Part shown: positions 3,958 to 11,111 of the stretch, one piece after another
Numbering within the stretch: the stretch's first letter is position 1
Layout: each line of letters opens with the position of its first letter
Assembly: GCA_009697495.1 (NCBI GenBank)
Contig: SHUN01000041.1
Coordinates: 1 to 11,406 of the forward strand
DNA length: 11,406 nucleotides
Source: Bryobacterales bacterium
Lineage (GTDB): Bacteria; Acidobacteriota; Terriglobia; Bryobacterales; Bryobacteraceae
Reading direction: 5' to 3'
The notes under the pieces: model-generated
What the model was told of the DNA's origin: nothing
Database searches by the model: none
Seen by the model: the letters and a program-made list of their open reading frames with translations, nothing else
Made by a program: the position numbers and the translations under genes

Positions 3958-6900
3958 ATGTTGCAAAAACATCTGGCCGTTTGGCCCGTTGGAATACTGC
4001 TGGCCGCCGCGGCGCTCGCGCAGACGACGGGTACCGGAACACTCGTCGGAACAATCACAGACTCAACGGCCGCCGTTGTGGCTGGGGCGAAAGTGACCGT
4101 CGTCAATGCCGCCACGGCCTTTACTTCGGAAGTGCCAACCAGCAATGAGGGCGCTTATTACATTCCCTACCTGTCCCCTGGGACATACCGGATCACGGTG
4201 GAGTCGCCCGGATTCAAGAAGTACGTTCGTGAAGGCGTGGTGATTCGCACGGGCGAAATTCCGCGTATCGACATCCAAATGGAAGTCGGCGGGGTGACGG
4301 AAACGGTGCAGGTAACGGGCGGTGTGCCGCTGTTGGACACGGAAACCTCCGCATCGGGCCTGGTGCTATCCGGCGACACGCTGGTCGCAATTCCGGTCAG
4401 CCAAAAGCGGCCTGTGCGGATGATGTATTACTTTCCCGGAACGAACTCGATGAACGGCTACCATGTGCTTGGACAGCGGTCGCGGGCCATCGGCTATCAG
4501 GTGGACGGCGTGAACGGGAAGGAGCCGGGTATCGGCAACATCGGCGGCCCGAATGAGCAAGTCTCACCGACGCAGGACGCCTTCGAAGAAGTGAAAATTC
4601 ATACAACCGGCATGCCGGCCGAATACGGCCATTCGGCGGGCGGACTCATGTCGATGGTGATGAAGTCCGGCACCAATGATTATCATCTTGTGGCCGAAAA
4701 CCGGCACATCAACAAGAGCATGATTCACCGGAACTATCTGGAGCAGTTACCGCGCACCAATCCCTTTCAATACAACGAGTCGACGGGCCTGTTTAGCGGC
4801 GTGGTGAAGTTTCCGAAACTTTACAACGGCAAAGATAAGACATTCTTCCTGCTTGGCATCGCCCGGCACGGCGAAGTGGCGGGCACCTCTTCGGCCCGGA
4901 CCACCGTTCCCACCGGGGCGATGTTGGGCGGCGATTTTTCGTTCGGCGGACAAACGTCGCCGCGCCCGCTGCCAATTTATAACCCGTTCACCACGCGACA
5001 AAATGCGGCCGGGACCTGGGAGCGGGATCCATTCCCGAATAACATTCTGCCCAGGTCTCTGATTGACCCTGCCGCGACGAATTTTCTGGGCCGCAACCCG
5101 TTCACGCCGTCGAATCAGCCCGGCATTCCAACCGCGACAGGTCCCACGGAGAACCTGGTGGTCAATCAACCCAAAGAGATCTATCGTACTCGTTTCGATA
5201 TAAAACTCGATCACCAGTTCACGTCCAATCACAAGGCGTACGGGCGCTACTCGCAATCGGTCCATCGCGCGTGGAAAGGCGACCACCAGGCACAGTTTGC
5301 CTGGCTCGACATCGACCCCAATGCCCAGCCGCAACCCGTAGACCACATCAACGTCGTGTTCTCCGACATGCTGATCCTCAGCCCCACTATCAGCAACGAA
5401 TTTCGCGTTGGATTCAATCGCCGCGTGCTGAAAGAAAGGGCGATTACGAAAGACGGCGACTGGGCGAAGCAACTCGGGATTCCCAACGTTTCCGGCGCGA
5501 CGTTCCCGTTCTTCAATATCGGATTCGGATTCGGCGCGCTGCCCAGTTTTCAGAACATCAGCGAAGACATCACCGTGCAGAACAACATGACGAAAGTCAC
5601 CGGCAAGCACACGTTCAAGGCAGGCTACGAACTGATGCGCACACGCCTAAACTCGACGGTGCCCGATCTGCCGGGCGGCACCTATAACTTCGGCGGCACC
5701 AACCAGCCGTTCACGCCCAACACCGGCATCAACTTTGCGTCGTTTCTGCTCGGCACGGTGACAAACGCAACCTACACGTCGGCCTATGCCAGTTGGCTGC
5801 CGCGTTGGTGGTCCCACCAGGCCTACTTCCAGGACGATTGGAAGCCTCGGCGCGGATTGACGTTCAACCTCGGAATCCGCTACTCCTACGAAAGCCCCTA
5901 CCAGACCAAGCACGGCCAGCAGTCGCAGTTTGACCCAACGGCGAAGGACCCGATCACAGGTCTCCCCGGCGCAATCCTCCATCAAAAGGGAGCACTGGCG
6001 AGAAAAGATCTAAACAACTTTGCCCCGCGCATCGGACTGGCCTGGAACTTCCGCCCGAAATTTGTTTTCCGCGCCTCGTTCGGCATGGTGCACCAGGATA
6101 TCTTCGCGACGGATCGCAACAGCCTCTTCCAGGAGTATCTGGCGACCGCCAACATTGCCGCGCCGGTAGGCGATCCACGGCACGTATTCCGATTGTCCCA
6201 AGGGCCTCCGGCATTCAGATATGACGTGCAGCCGGACGGCTCGGTGCCGTTCGTCGGCGCTAACTTTGCCGGCCGCGGGGCGCAGCGGTGGGACCCCAAC
6301 ATCCGCATGCCGTACGTGATGAGCTGGTCCGGCGGTATTCAATATGCTTTCCGCCAAAACTGGATGATGGAAGTGCAGTACCAGGGCCAGTCCGGCGTGG
6401 GGCTGTTAAACAACTGGAACACGAACGTGATGCGGCTGGATGTTTCCAGCGATCCGGCGAGGCTGAACCAGATCTTCACGGAACAGCAGAACCACCTGCC
6501 GTTTACCAACTTCGGGAGCATCGGCCTGTTCTCCAACTATGGCCACAACTCCTACCACGGCGGCACCGTGCGTATCGAAAAACGCATGTCTGGCGGCCTG
6601 ACATTCAACAGCTTCTACACCATGAGCAAAACGATCACGGAGACCGAAGGCGAAGGCGGCGACAACGGCATTACCTTCTACAATCGCCGTTTGGAAAAAG
6701 CGCGAGCCAGTTACGACGTTCGGCACCGGTTTGTCACGGTGCTGTCGTATGATCTCCCGTTCGGGAAGGGCCGCCGGTTCCTGTCCGGCGGCGGTGTAAG
6801 CAACGCGGCCCTGGGCGGCTGGCAGTTAACCTGGACGCAGACGATGCAGTCCGGACCGCCATTTACCGTTTCCGCCGGAGGCAGCCCTAGCCGCTACCTG

Positions 6901-7326
6901 CCGGGCGAACAGCGCCCCAATATTGTCACGACACACCAGGCCGCCGAAGTGGCCAACTGGCAGTTGGGCCCCAACCGCTTCCCGACACCGGCGCAGAATC
7001 CCTACTTGCATGCCAGTTCGTTCGCCTATCCGGCCGCCTTCACCACCGGCAATCTGGGCCGAAACGTCTTCGAGAGTCCGGGCCTGCTTTGGACGCAAGT
7101 TTCGATCGCCAAGTGGTGGAGGATTGCTGAAAAGTACCGATTCCAGATTCGACTGGACGGGAACAATTTCCCCATCAAACAGCCGCAATTCGCCGATCCA
7201 AACGGCGGATTCAACCTGAACAACCTGGGGGCGTTTGCCCGGATTGGCAGCGGTACCCGCGGGTCGTTCTCCGATATCGGCACGTCCAATTCAAATCTGC
7301 TGCTGATTGGCCGCTTCGAGTTCTAG
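3958..7326 (+). CDS. Oar-like TonB-dependent outer-membrane receptor with carboxypeptidase-regulatory-like domain
   Basis: 1122 aa. A Sec signal peptide covers residues 1-21 (hydrophobic VGILLAAAALA, predicted cut ALA/QT). Residues about 26-105 form a carboxypeptidase-regulatory-like beta-sandwich (GTLVGTITDSTAAVVAGAKV; GAYYIPYLSPGTYRITVESPGF). A plug domain follows (about 115-240: YQVDGVNG, then AEYGHSAGGLMSMVMKSGTN), and the rest is a beta-barrel rich in aromatic strands (QAYFQDDWKPRRGLTFNLGI), ending in Phe (IGRFEF) as expected for the barrel-assembly signal. Family members carry large substrates, often glycans or peptides, across the outer membrane; many acidobacteria have dozens. The substrate cannot be read here and no TonB box stands out. 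ATG 3958 is preferred over an in-frame ATG 40 codons upstream: it has GGGAGAG at good spacing and gives a proper signal peptide. No SusD-like or enzyme partner adjoins it. Confidence 0.93.
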   Translation: MLQKHLAVWPVGILLAAAALAQTTGTGTLVGTITDSTAAVVAGAKVTVVNAATAFTSEVPTSNEGAYYIPYLSPGTYRITVESPGFKKYVREGVVIRTGEIPRIDIQMEVGGVTETVQVTGGVPLLDTETSASGLVLSGDTLVAIPVSQKRPVRMMYYFPGTNSMNGYHVLGQRSRAIGYQVDGVNGKEPGIGNIGGPNEQVSPTQDAFEEVKIHTTGMPAEYGHSAGGLMSMVMKSGTNDYHLVAENRHINKSMIHRNYLEQLPRTNPFQYNESTGLFSGVVKFPKLYNGKDKTFFLLGIARHGEVAGTSSARTTVPTGAMLGGDFSFGGQTSPRPLPIYNPFTTRQNAAGTWERDPFPNNILPRSLIDPAATNFLGRNPFTPSNQPGIPTATGPTENLVVNQPKEIYRTRFDIKLDHQFTSNHKAYGRYSQSVHRAWKGDHQAQFAWLDIDPNAQPQPVDHINVVFSDMLILSPTISNEFRVGFNRRVLKERAITKDGDWAKQLGIPNVSGATFPFFNIGFGFGALPSFQNISEDITVQNNMTKVTGKHTFKAGYELMRTRLNSTVPDLPGGTYNFGGTNQPFTPNTGINFASFLLGTVTNATYTSAYASWLPRWWSHQAYFQDDWKPRRGLTFNLGIRYSYESPYQTKHGQQSQFDPTAKDPITGLPGAILHQKGALARKDLNNFAPRIGLAWNFRPKFVFRASFGMVHQDIFATDRNSLFQEYLATANIAAPVGDPRHVFRLSQGPPAFRYDVQPDGSVPFVGANFAGRGAQRWDPNIRMPYVMSWSGGIQYAFRQNWMMEVQYQGQSGVGLLNNWNTNVMRLDVSSDPARLNQIFTEQQNHLPFTNFGSIGLFSNYGHNSYHGGTVRIEKRMSGGLTFNSFYTMSKTITETEGEGGDNGITFYNRRLEKARASYDVRHRFVTVLSYDLPFGKGRRFLSGGGVSNAALGGWQLTWTQTMQSGPPFTVSAGGSPSRYLPGEQRPNIVTTHQAAEVANWQLGPNRFPTPAQNPYLHASSFAYPAAFTTGNLGRNVFESPGLLWTQVSIAKWWRIAEKYRFQIRLDGNNFPIKQPQFADPNGGFNLNNLGAFARIGSGTRGSFSDIGTSNSNLLLIGRFEF

Positions 7327-7343
7327 AGCTTCTACAGTTAGGA

Positions 7344-7368
7344 CCACTCCCTGACGGTCGTGGCTCGG
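7344..7368. repeat. REP-like palindromic unit between convergent genes
   Basis: CCACTCCCTGACGGTC followed by GTGGCTCGG lies in the 66-bp gap between two convergent stop codons. CCAC and GTGG can pair. From memory, variants of C-C-(G/A)-C-TCCCT-x-ACGGTCG-x-GGCTCGG recur many times in Solibacter-like and planctomycete genomes. Only one copy is in this window, so the repeat status rests on memory. It may double as a bidirectional terminator. Confidence 0.45.
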
Positions 7369-7392
7369 AAGTCGGCGCTGGGGGCGCGCTTG

Positions 7393-7737
7393 CTATTTAT
7401 CCGGCCATGCGTCAAGCAATCGCCGCGGATCAAACAGATGGCGGGGCTTGAATACGCGCGAACTCCATTTCACGCCCGGTTCAAACTGCACTCCGAGGAA
7501 GTACCCATACTCGCGAAACACGCAATAACGGACCTCGCCGGCATACTCGACATCCATAACCGTCATCCGGACCGTTGTCCGGAGAGGGATTTCGTTCTCC
7601 AAATGGATGCAAGCTCCAAGGGTCGAGATATCCTCCAGATTAGCCACCGCGTGCTGCGCGCGACCCTTGCCATCGAGCCATTCGATGTCAACCAAGTCCG
7701 CGCACATCAATCGAGGCTCAATGCGTTTCTCTGCCAT
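7393..7737 (-). CDS. PilZ-domain protein, putative c-di-GMP receptor
   Basis: 114 aa, a stand-alone PilZ domain. The c-di-GMP signature is recognisable: R5-x3-R9 (KRIEPR) near the N-terminus and D36-x-S38-x2-G41 (LEDISTLGACIHLE), followed by the conserved strand GVQFE (about 82-86). No signal peptide or TM segment is seen, so it is cytoplasmic. By family it binds c-di-GMP and acts through a protein partner on motility, secretion or polysaccharide production; the partner is unknown. The R-x3-R arrangement is slightly reduced compared with the common RRxxxR. The start at 7737 lacks a clear Shine-Dalgarno but is the only ATG that keeps the Arg motif, and it sits about 25 nt from a predicted transcription start. 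The upstream region carries the palindrome also found, as a half-site, before the two-component operon. Transcription converges on the TonB-receptor gene. Confidence 0.85.
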   Translation of the reverse strand: MAEKRIEPRLMCADLVDIEWLDGKGRAQHAVANLEDISTLGACIHLENEIPLRTTVRMTVMDVEYAGEVRYCVFREYGYFLGVQFEPGVKWSSRVFKPRHLFDPRRLLDAWPDK

Positions 7738-7769
7738 ATGACTGTTTATCGGACGCCGTAGGGATTTCG

Positions 7770-7821
7770 AGTATAGGGAATGCCCCTGGAAAAATACCCT
7801 ACTACTCCTAGGGTCATTCCC
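7770..7821 (-). promoter_or_regulatory. PilZ-gene control region: -10 box and nested palindrome
   Basis: On the minus strand TATACT (7775-7770; 5 of 6 to TATAAT) is followed by a predicted start near 7763. There is no good -35. Instead the palindrome ACCCTA-GGAGTAG-TAGGGT (7814-7796) covers about -33 to -51, where an activator would sit. An outer pair GGGAATG (7821-7815) and CATTCCC (7782-7776) brackets it. Because the inner palindrome is followed by ATTTTT and lies 15 nt after the RraA-like stop codon, it could alternatively, or also, be a weak intrinsic terminator of that gene. Confidence 0.45.
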
Positions 7822-7828
7822 CCTCCAT

Positions 7829-8578
7829 TCAAATTCGGTCGAACACTTCCACTGCCTTGGTTAATGCCTTGAACTTCAGGATGTAAGGTACCATTTTCGT
7901 CTCGCGGTCGTCGATCTCCTGGGCGCGCCGCAGAACTTCCTTGGCTTTTTCCAGGGGCACGCGAACCACGCCGTCTTCATCGGCAATGATCCAATCACCG
8001 GGCTTAATCGTAACACCGGCGCATTGCACGGGCACGTCCTTCGCCACACCCGCGAAGCGGCTGACGGTGCTTGACGGCACGACGCTGCGGGCGTAAATCG
8101 CCAGGCCCAACGCGCGCACTTCCTTCAAATCGCGAACGCCGCCATCCACAATCACGCCCGCCATTCCGCGTGCTTTCGCCGCGGTGCCCATCAGTCCGCC
8201 GATCCCGGCTACATCCAGGCCATTCTCAATGACGATCACGCCGACGTCTCCGGGCTTCGAATTATCGATCATGGCGGTGGACATGGCCGTAGACAAAGAC
8301 GGCGTCGCCTTGTCCGCGGTTGCAGGTTTCAACAACACCGTCGTCGCTTGTCCGACCACGCGAATGTTTCCCGTCCGCGGCCGCATGTCATGGGAGAGAA
8401 AGCCGCGCTGTCCGGTGATCTGGTCGACGGCATCCGCCAAGGCGGCCACCGTCGCTTTTTCAAACCCGGCCCTCACCGGGTCCTTCACAGCCGCGGACTT
8501 GGTTGCCGCCTGAAATCCAAACCCGAGAATGGCGCAGCCGATGGCGGCGGCGGGAACAAATACAAGTTTCCGTGTCAT
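7829..8578 (-). CDS. Exported RraA / HMG-aldolase-fold protein
   Basis: 249 aa from ATG 8578. Residues 1-24 form a signal sequence (MTRK, then hydrophobic LVFVPAAAIGCAILGFGFQA). The remainder is an RraA-like alpha/beta fold with its hallmark GLMGTAAKARGMAG and VIVDGGVRD (R149, D150), then IKPGDWIIADEDGVVRVP. In 4-hydroxy-4-methyl-2-oxoglutarate aldolases the motif is D/E-X20-R-D; here the first position is Gly128, as expected for non-aldolase relatives. Normal family members are cytosolic, so the signal peptide is unusual. The role is unknown, and calling it an RNase E inhibitor or an aldolase would overreach. An in-frame ATG at 8587 (MHDMTRK) is the alternative start. The open frame extends far upstream, but only as the antisense of the neighbouring membrane-protein gene. 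It is divergent from the operon at 8589 with 10 bp between start codons. Confidence 0.85.
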   Translation of the reverse strand: MTRKLVFVPAAAIGCAILGFGFQAATKSAAVKDPVRAGFEKATVAALADAVDQITGQRGFLSHDMRPRTGNIRVVGQATTVLLKPATADKATPSLSTAMSTAMIDNSKPGDVGVIVIENGLDVAGIGGLMGTAAKARGMAGVIVDGGVRDLKEVRALGLAIYARSVVPSSTVSRFAGVAKDVPVQCAGVTIKPGDWIIADEDGVVRVPLEKAKEVLRRAQEIDDRETKMVPYILKFKALTKAVEVFDRI

Positions 8579-8588
8579 ATCATGCATT

Positions 8589-9197
8589 ATGCTATCCCAG
8601 GTGACTCCACGCAGTGTAATTAACAATGTCATCGTCGCTGTGTTGTTCGGCGTCGTGGTGCCATACGTGAAGGCATTCGAGTATCTCGACCAATTCCTGC
8701 TGCTGCCGTATTCCTTCCTGAGCCTCTTCTTTGTGGTTCCCATGGTAGTGGATTCCGTGTTCGCTTCGCCAGCCCGCGGAGTGCCGCTGGGCGCGCTGTT
8801 CCGTTCGGCCGGCATCGGCTGGTTCACCGGCCTGTGTGTGCTGTGGATGGGGATCGCGACGGTGAGCTGGCGGAGCGGTCGGCTGGTGGCTCCGCCGGTT
8901 GCCGTTGGCCTGTCACTGGCCGTGATGAGCCTGTTCGCTTGCGTGTTCGTGGCCGCCCTGTCGGCATGGACCGCGAACCGCACGGCTGACGCCGCCACCG
9001 CCAAGAGCCGCCTCCGAATCGGCTTTCTGCTGCTTCTGGTTGCCTTCTTTGCGCTGCCGCGCGCACTGCACGAGGACACAACGGCGGCGCTCCTCCAATA
9101 TCTGACGCCGGAAGGGTTGGTCCGGATAACGCTGATTCTGGCGCCGCTGGCGGCTCTCGGCGCCGTCGCATTGTTAACCCGCCCGCCCCGCCGCTAA
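8589..9197 (+). CDS. Predicted six-TM integral membrane protein, unknown function
   Basis: 202 aa from ATG 8589. Hydrophobic segments lie at about 11-27, 37-58, 73-93, 103-127, 144-160 and 178-198. A short Arg-rich loop is seen near 131-143 (RTADAATAKSRLR), and the C-terminus is basic (TRPPRR). No catalytic motif or named family is recognised. An upstream in-frame ATG (8529) exists, but the additional 20 residues overlap the start of the divergent RraA-like gene and look non-native. GTG 8601 is another option. No Shine-Dalgarno precedes any of them. It is the first gene of a compact operon: 24 nt to the sugar kinase, then 6 nt, then a 4-nt overlap. It may take part in envelope or sugar-related membrane work, but nothing in the protein proves this. 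Confidence 0.7.
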   Translation: MLSQVTPRSVINNVIVAVLFGVVVPYVKAFEYLDQFLLLPYSFLSLFFVVPMVVDSVFASPARGVPLGALFRSAGIGWFTGLCVLWMGIATVSWRSGRLVAPPVAVGLSLAVMSLFACVFVAALSAWTANRTADAATAKSRLRIGFLLLLVAFFALPRALHEDTTAALLQYLTPEGLVRITLILAPLAALGAVALLTRPPRR

Positions 9198-9221
9198 ACT
9201 CCGGGATACACTTAAAGGTTC

Positions 9222-10229
9222 ATGCGTATCACGTCGCAATCGCCCTGCCGCGTCGACCTTGCCGGTGGCACCCTCGACATCTGGCCGCTCTATCTCCACC
9301 ACCTAAACGCCGTCACCGTGAATTTCGCGATTGACCGCTATACGTCCTGTTCCATCGTTCCCCGCGACGACGGAAAAATCGTGCTGCGCTCGCGCGATCT
9401 CGCCGTTGAGGAATCCTTTGCGTCGCTGGAGGAAATGAAAGCCGCCAAAAAATACAAACTGCCGCTGCTGGCCTACGCCGTCGCCTTCTTCTCGCCGGAA
9501 ACCGGGCTGGAACTGGACTCCCATTCGGAGGCCCCGGCGGGCGCGGGCATCTCCGGCTCGTCGTCACTTCTGATATCGATTTGCGCGGCCTTCAACAAAT
9601 GGCTCAACGCGGGCTACTCCATTGAACAATTGCGTGAATTGGCCCAGAACATCGAAGCGCAGATCATCCGCGTTCCCACCGGTTGCCAGGATTATTATCC
9701 GGCAATGTATGGCGGAATCAGCGCGATTGAACTCCGCGCCGATGGCATTCGCCGCGTCGCCATCCCATTGGATCCGGCCGATCTGGAGCGACGAATCGTA
9801 CTGGCCTATACCGGCGAGCCCCGCAACTCCGGCATCAACAACTGGGAAGTGACCAAACTGCACATTGACGGCGACCGCAAAGTCAGAAAGAACTTCGACC
9901 AAATCGCCTCCATTGCCCATGACATGCGCCTTTCACTCGAAAAGGCGGACTGGCCGGAGACCGCGCGCCTGTTGCGCGAAGAGTGGGGATTCCGGAAGAA
10001 GAACGCGCCGGGCATCACCACAGAAGGGATCGACAATCTGGTGGCGAAGGCGAAGCGGGCCGGCGCCGTGGGGGCTAAGGTCTGCGGCGCGGGCGGAGGC
10101 GGCTGCGTGTTCTTTCTGGTGGAACCGGGGACAAAGGAAAAAGTGGCGGCCGTGATTGAGGCGGAAGGCGCGGAAGTTCTGCCGGTGAAGGTCGCCCTCG
10201 GCGGCGTCAAAGTGAAGATCTCGAAATAG
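9222..10229 (+). CDS. GHMP-family sugar kinase, HddA (heptose-7-phosphate kinase)-like
   Basis: 335 aa with all three GHMP motifs: R10-VDLAGGTLDIWP near the N-terminus, the ATP-binding PAGAGISGSSSL (about 105-116) and the C-terminal CGAGGGGCVFFL (about 288-299). D157 in GCQDYYPAMYGG is a likely catalytic Asp. The pattern (DLAGGTLD; CQDYYPA-YGG; W-x-x-T then FRKKNAPGITT) is closest to D-glycero-alpha-D-manno-heptose-7-phosphate kinases and related sugar-1-kinases, which use ATP to phosphorylate an anomeric hydroxyl for nucleotide-sugar synthesis. No isomerase, phosphatase or nucleotidyltransferase of that pathway is nearby, so the substrate is open; a fucose or galactose type enzyme is possible. 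It is cytoplasmic. It is preceded by AAAGG a few bases before ATG, 24 nt after the membrane-protein stop and 6 nt before the protease start, which indicates co-transcription. Confidence 0.88.
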   Translation: MRITSQSPCRVDLAGGTLDIWPLYLHHLNAVTVNFAIDRYTSCSIVPRDDGKIVLRSRDLAVEESFASLEEMKAAKKYKLPLLAYAVAFFSPETGLELDSHSEAPAGAGISGSSSLLISICAAFNKWLNAGYSIEQLRELAQNIEAQIIRVPTGCQDYYPAMYGGISAIELRADGIRRVAIPLDPADLERRIVLAYTGEPRNSGINNWEVTKLHIDGDRKVRKNFDQIASIAHDMRLSLEKADWPETARLLREEWGFRKKNAPGITTEGIDNLVAKAKRAGAVGAKVCGAGGGGCVFFLVEPGTKEKVAAVIEAEGAEVLPVKVALGGVKVKISK

Positions 10230-10235
10230 GCGAAT

Positions 10236-11111
10236 ATGCTCAGCCCAGCCTCAGCGCCGTCTCACTGGATCGCCGGCGTTCGTGTGGTTGTGTTTCTGGG
10301 GCTGGCCTACGCCATCCAGTTCATTGCTTTTTTGCTGTTGCAGCCCTTCGGGCTGTTCATCGGCGCGGCATTGGGTGTATTCTTCGGCGGCGTGCTGGCG
10401 ACCGTGCTGGCGCTGCGTATTTATCGATTCGGTTCGCTCACCGATATCGGGCTCGCCTGGCACAACGCGGCCGGCCGGCACGTCCTGATCGGCGCTTCAC
10501 TCGGGGCGGGCGCGGCCGTTTTCGTCGCCGGCTTTCCCTGGCTGATCGACAAAGCCTATTTCGTTCCCGCGCCCGAGTATCCGTTCTCCCTCCCGGGAAT
10601 GCTCCTGGTGGGAATCGTGCTTCTCTTCGGTGCCTTTGGCGAGGAACTCATCTTCCGCGGCTATCCGTTCCAAATGCTCGCCGGTAAATACGGGACGTTT
10701 CAGATCCTCCTCCCGGCCGGTGTTTTGTTTGCCGCGGCGCACGCCGGCAACCTCAGCAGTTCGCCGCTGGCGCTGTTCAACACGTTTCTTTGGGGCGTCC
10801 TGCTCGGCTATTCGCTTCTGCGGTCGGGCGACCTATGGCTGCCGATTGCCATCCACTTCGGATGGAATTTTACGTTACCCCTCTTTGGCGTGAACCTAAG
10901 TGGATTTAGAATGGGGCTGACGGGTCATTCGCTCGAATGGCGTGCCAGCGAGCTTTGGAGCGGCGGCAGTTACGGTCCGGAAGCAAGTGTGCTCACGCTG
11001 CTGGCTGTCGTCGTATTGTTCTTCGTTTTGCACAAGGTTCCGTTGACGCAACAACGTTTGCCGCTCATGCCGGATGTTTTCGAGGAAGAAGTGGAGGACT
11101 CCGCGGAATGA
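10236..11111 (+). CDS. CPBP-family intramembrane metalloprotease (Abi/CAAX type)
   Basis: 291 aa with about seven to eight TM segments. The three CPBP motifs are present and in order: E136-E137-x3-R141 (GEELIFRGYPFQ), H169 (FAAAHAGN), and H207-x3-N211 (LPIAIHFGWNF). These are the expected metal and catalytic residues. Family members cleave prenylated CAAX-type or other membrane peptides, or serve in bacteriocin immunity and membrane-protein processing; no substrate is apparent. A hydrophilic acidic tail (MPDVFEEEVEDSAE) ends the protein. The gene starts 6 nt after the kinase stop, and its TGA overlaps the ATG of the next gene by 4 nt (ATGA), so all are probably read from one message. The motifs make the family certain; the physiological role is unknown. 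Confidence 0.9.
   Translation: MLSPASAPSHWIAGVRVVVFLGLAYAIQFIAFLLLQPFGLFIGAALGVFFGGVLATVLALRIYRFGSLTDIGLAWHNAAGRHVLIGASLGAGAAVFVAGFPWLIDKAYFVPAPEYPFSLPGMLLVGIVLLFGAFGEELIFRGYPFQMLAGKYGTFQILLPAGVLFAAAHAGNLSSSPLALFNTFLWGVLLGYSLLRSGDLWLPIAIHFGWNFTLPLFGVNLSGFRMGLTGHSLEWRASELWSGGSYGPEASVLTLLAVVVLFFVLHKVPLTQQRLPLMPDVFEEEVEDSAE

Noticed and set aside
4747..5610. Minus-strand 287-codon frame inside the TonB-receptor gene
   Set aside because: It lies fully antisense to a well-supported receptor barrel, has no family pattern, and has no plausible promoter or ribosome binding site.
7360..7761. Plus-strand 133-codon frame over the PilZ gene
   Set aside because: The opposite strand encodes a clear PilZ domain. 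The plus-strand translation has no features.
7829..9079. Extended 416-codon version of the RraA-like protein
   Set aside because: The first 160-odd residues are the antisense of a membrane-protein gene and are Arg/Thr-rich junk. A signal peptide begins at the internal start 8578.
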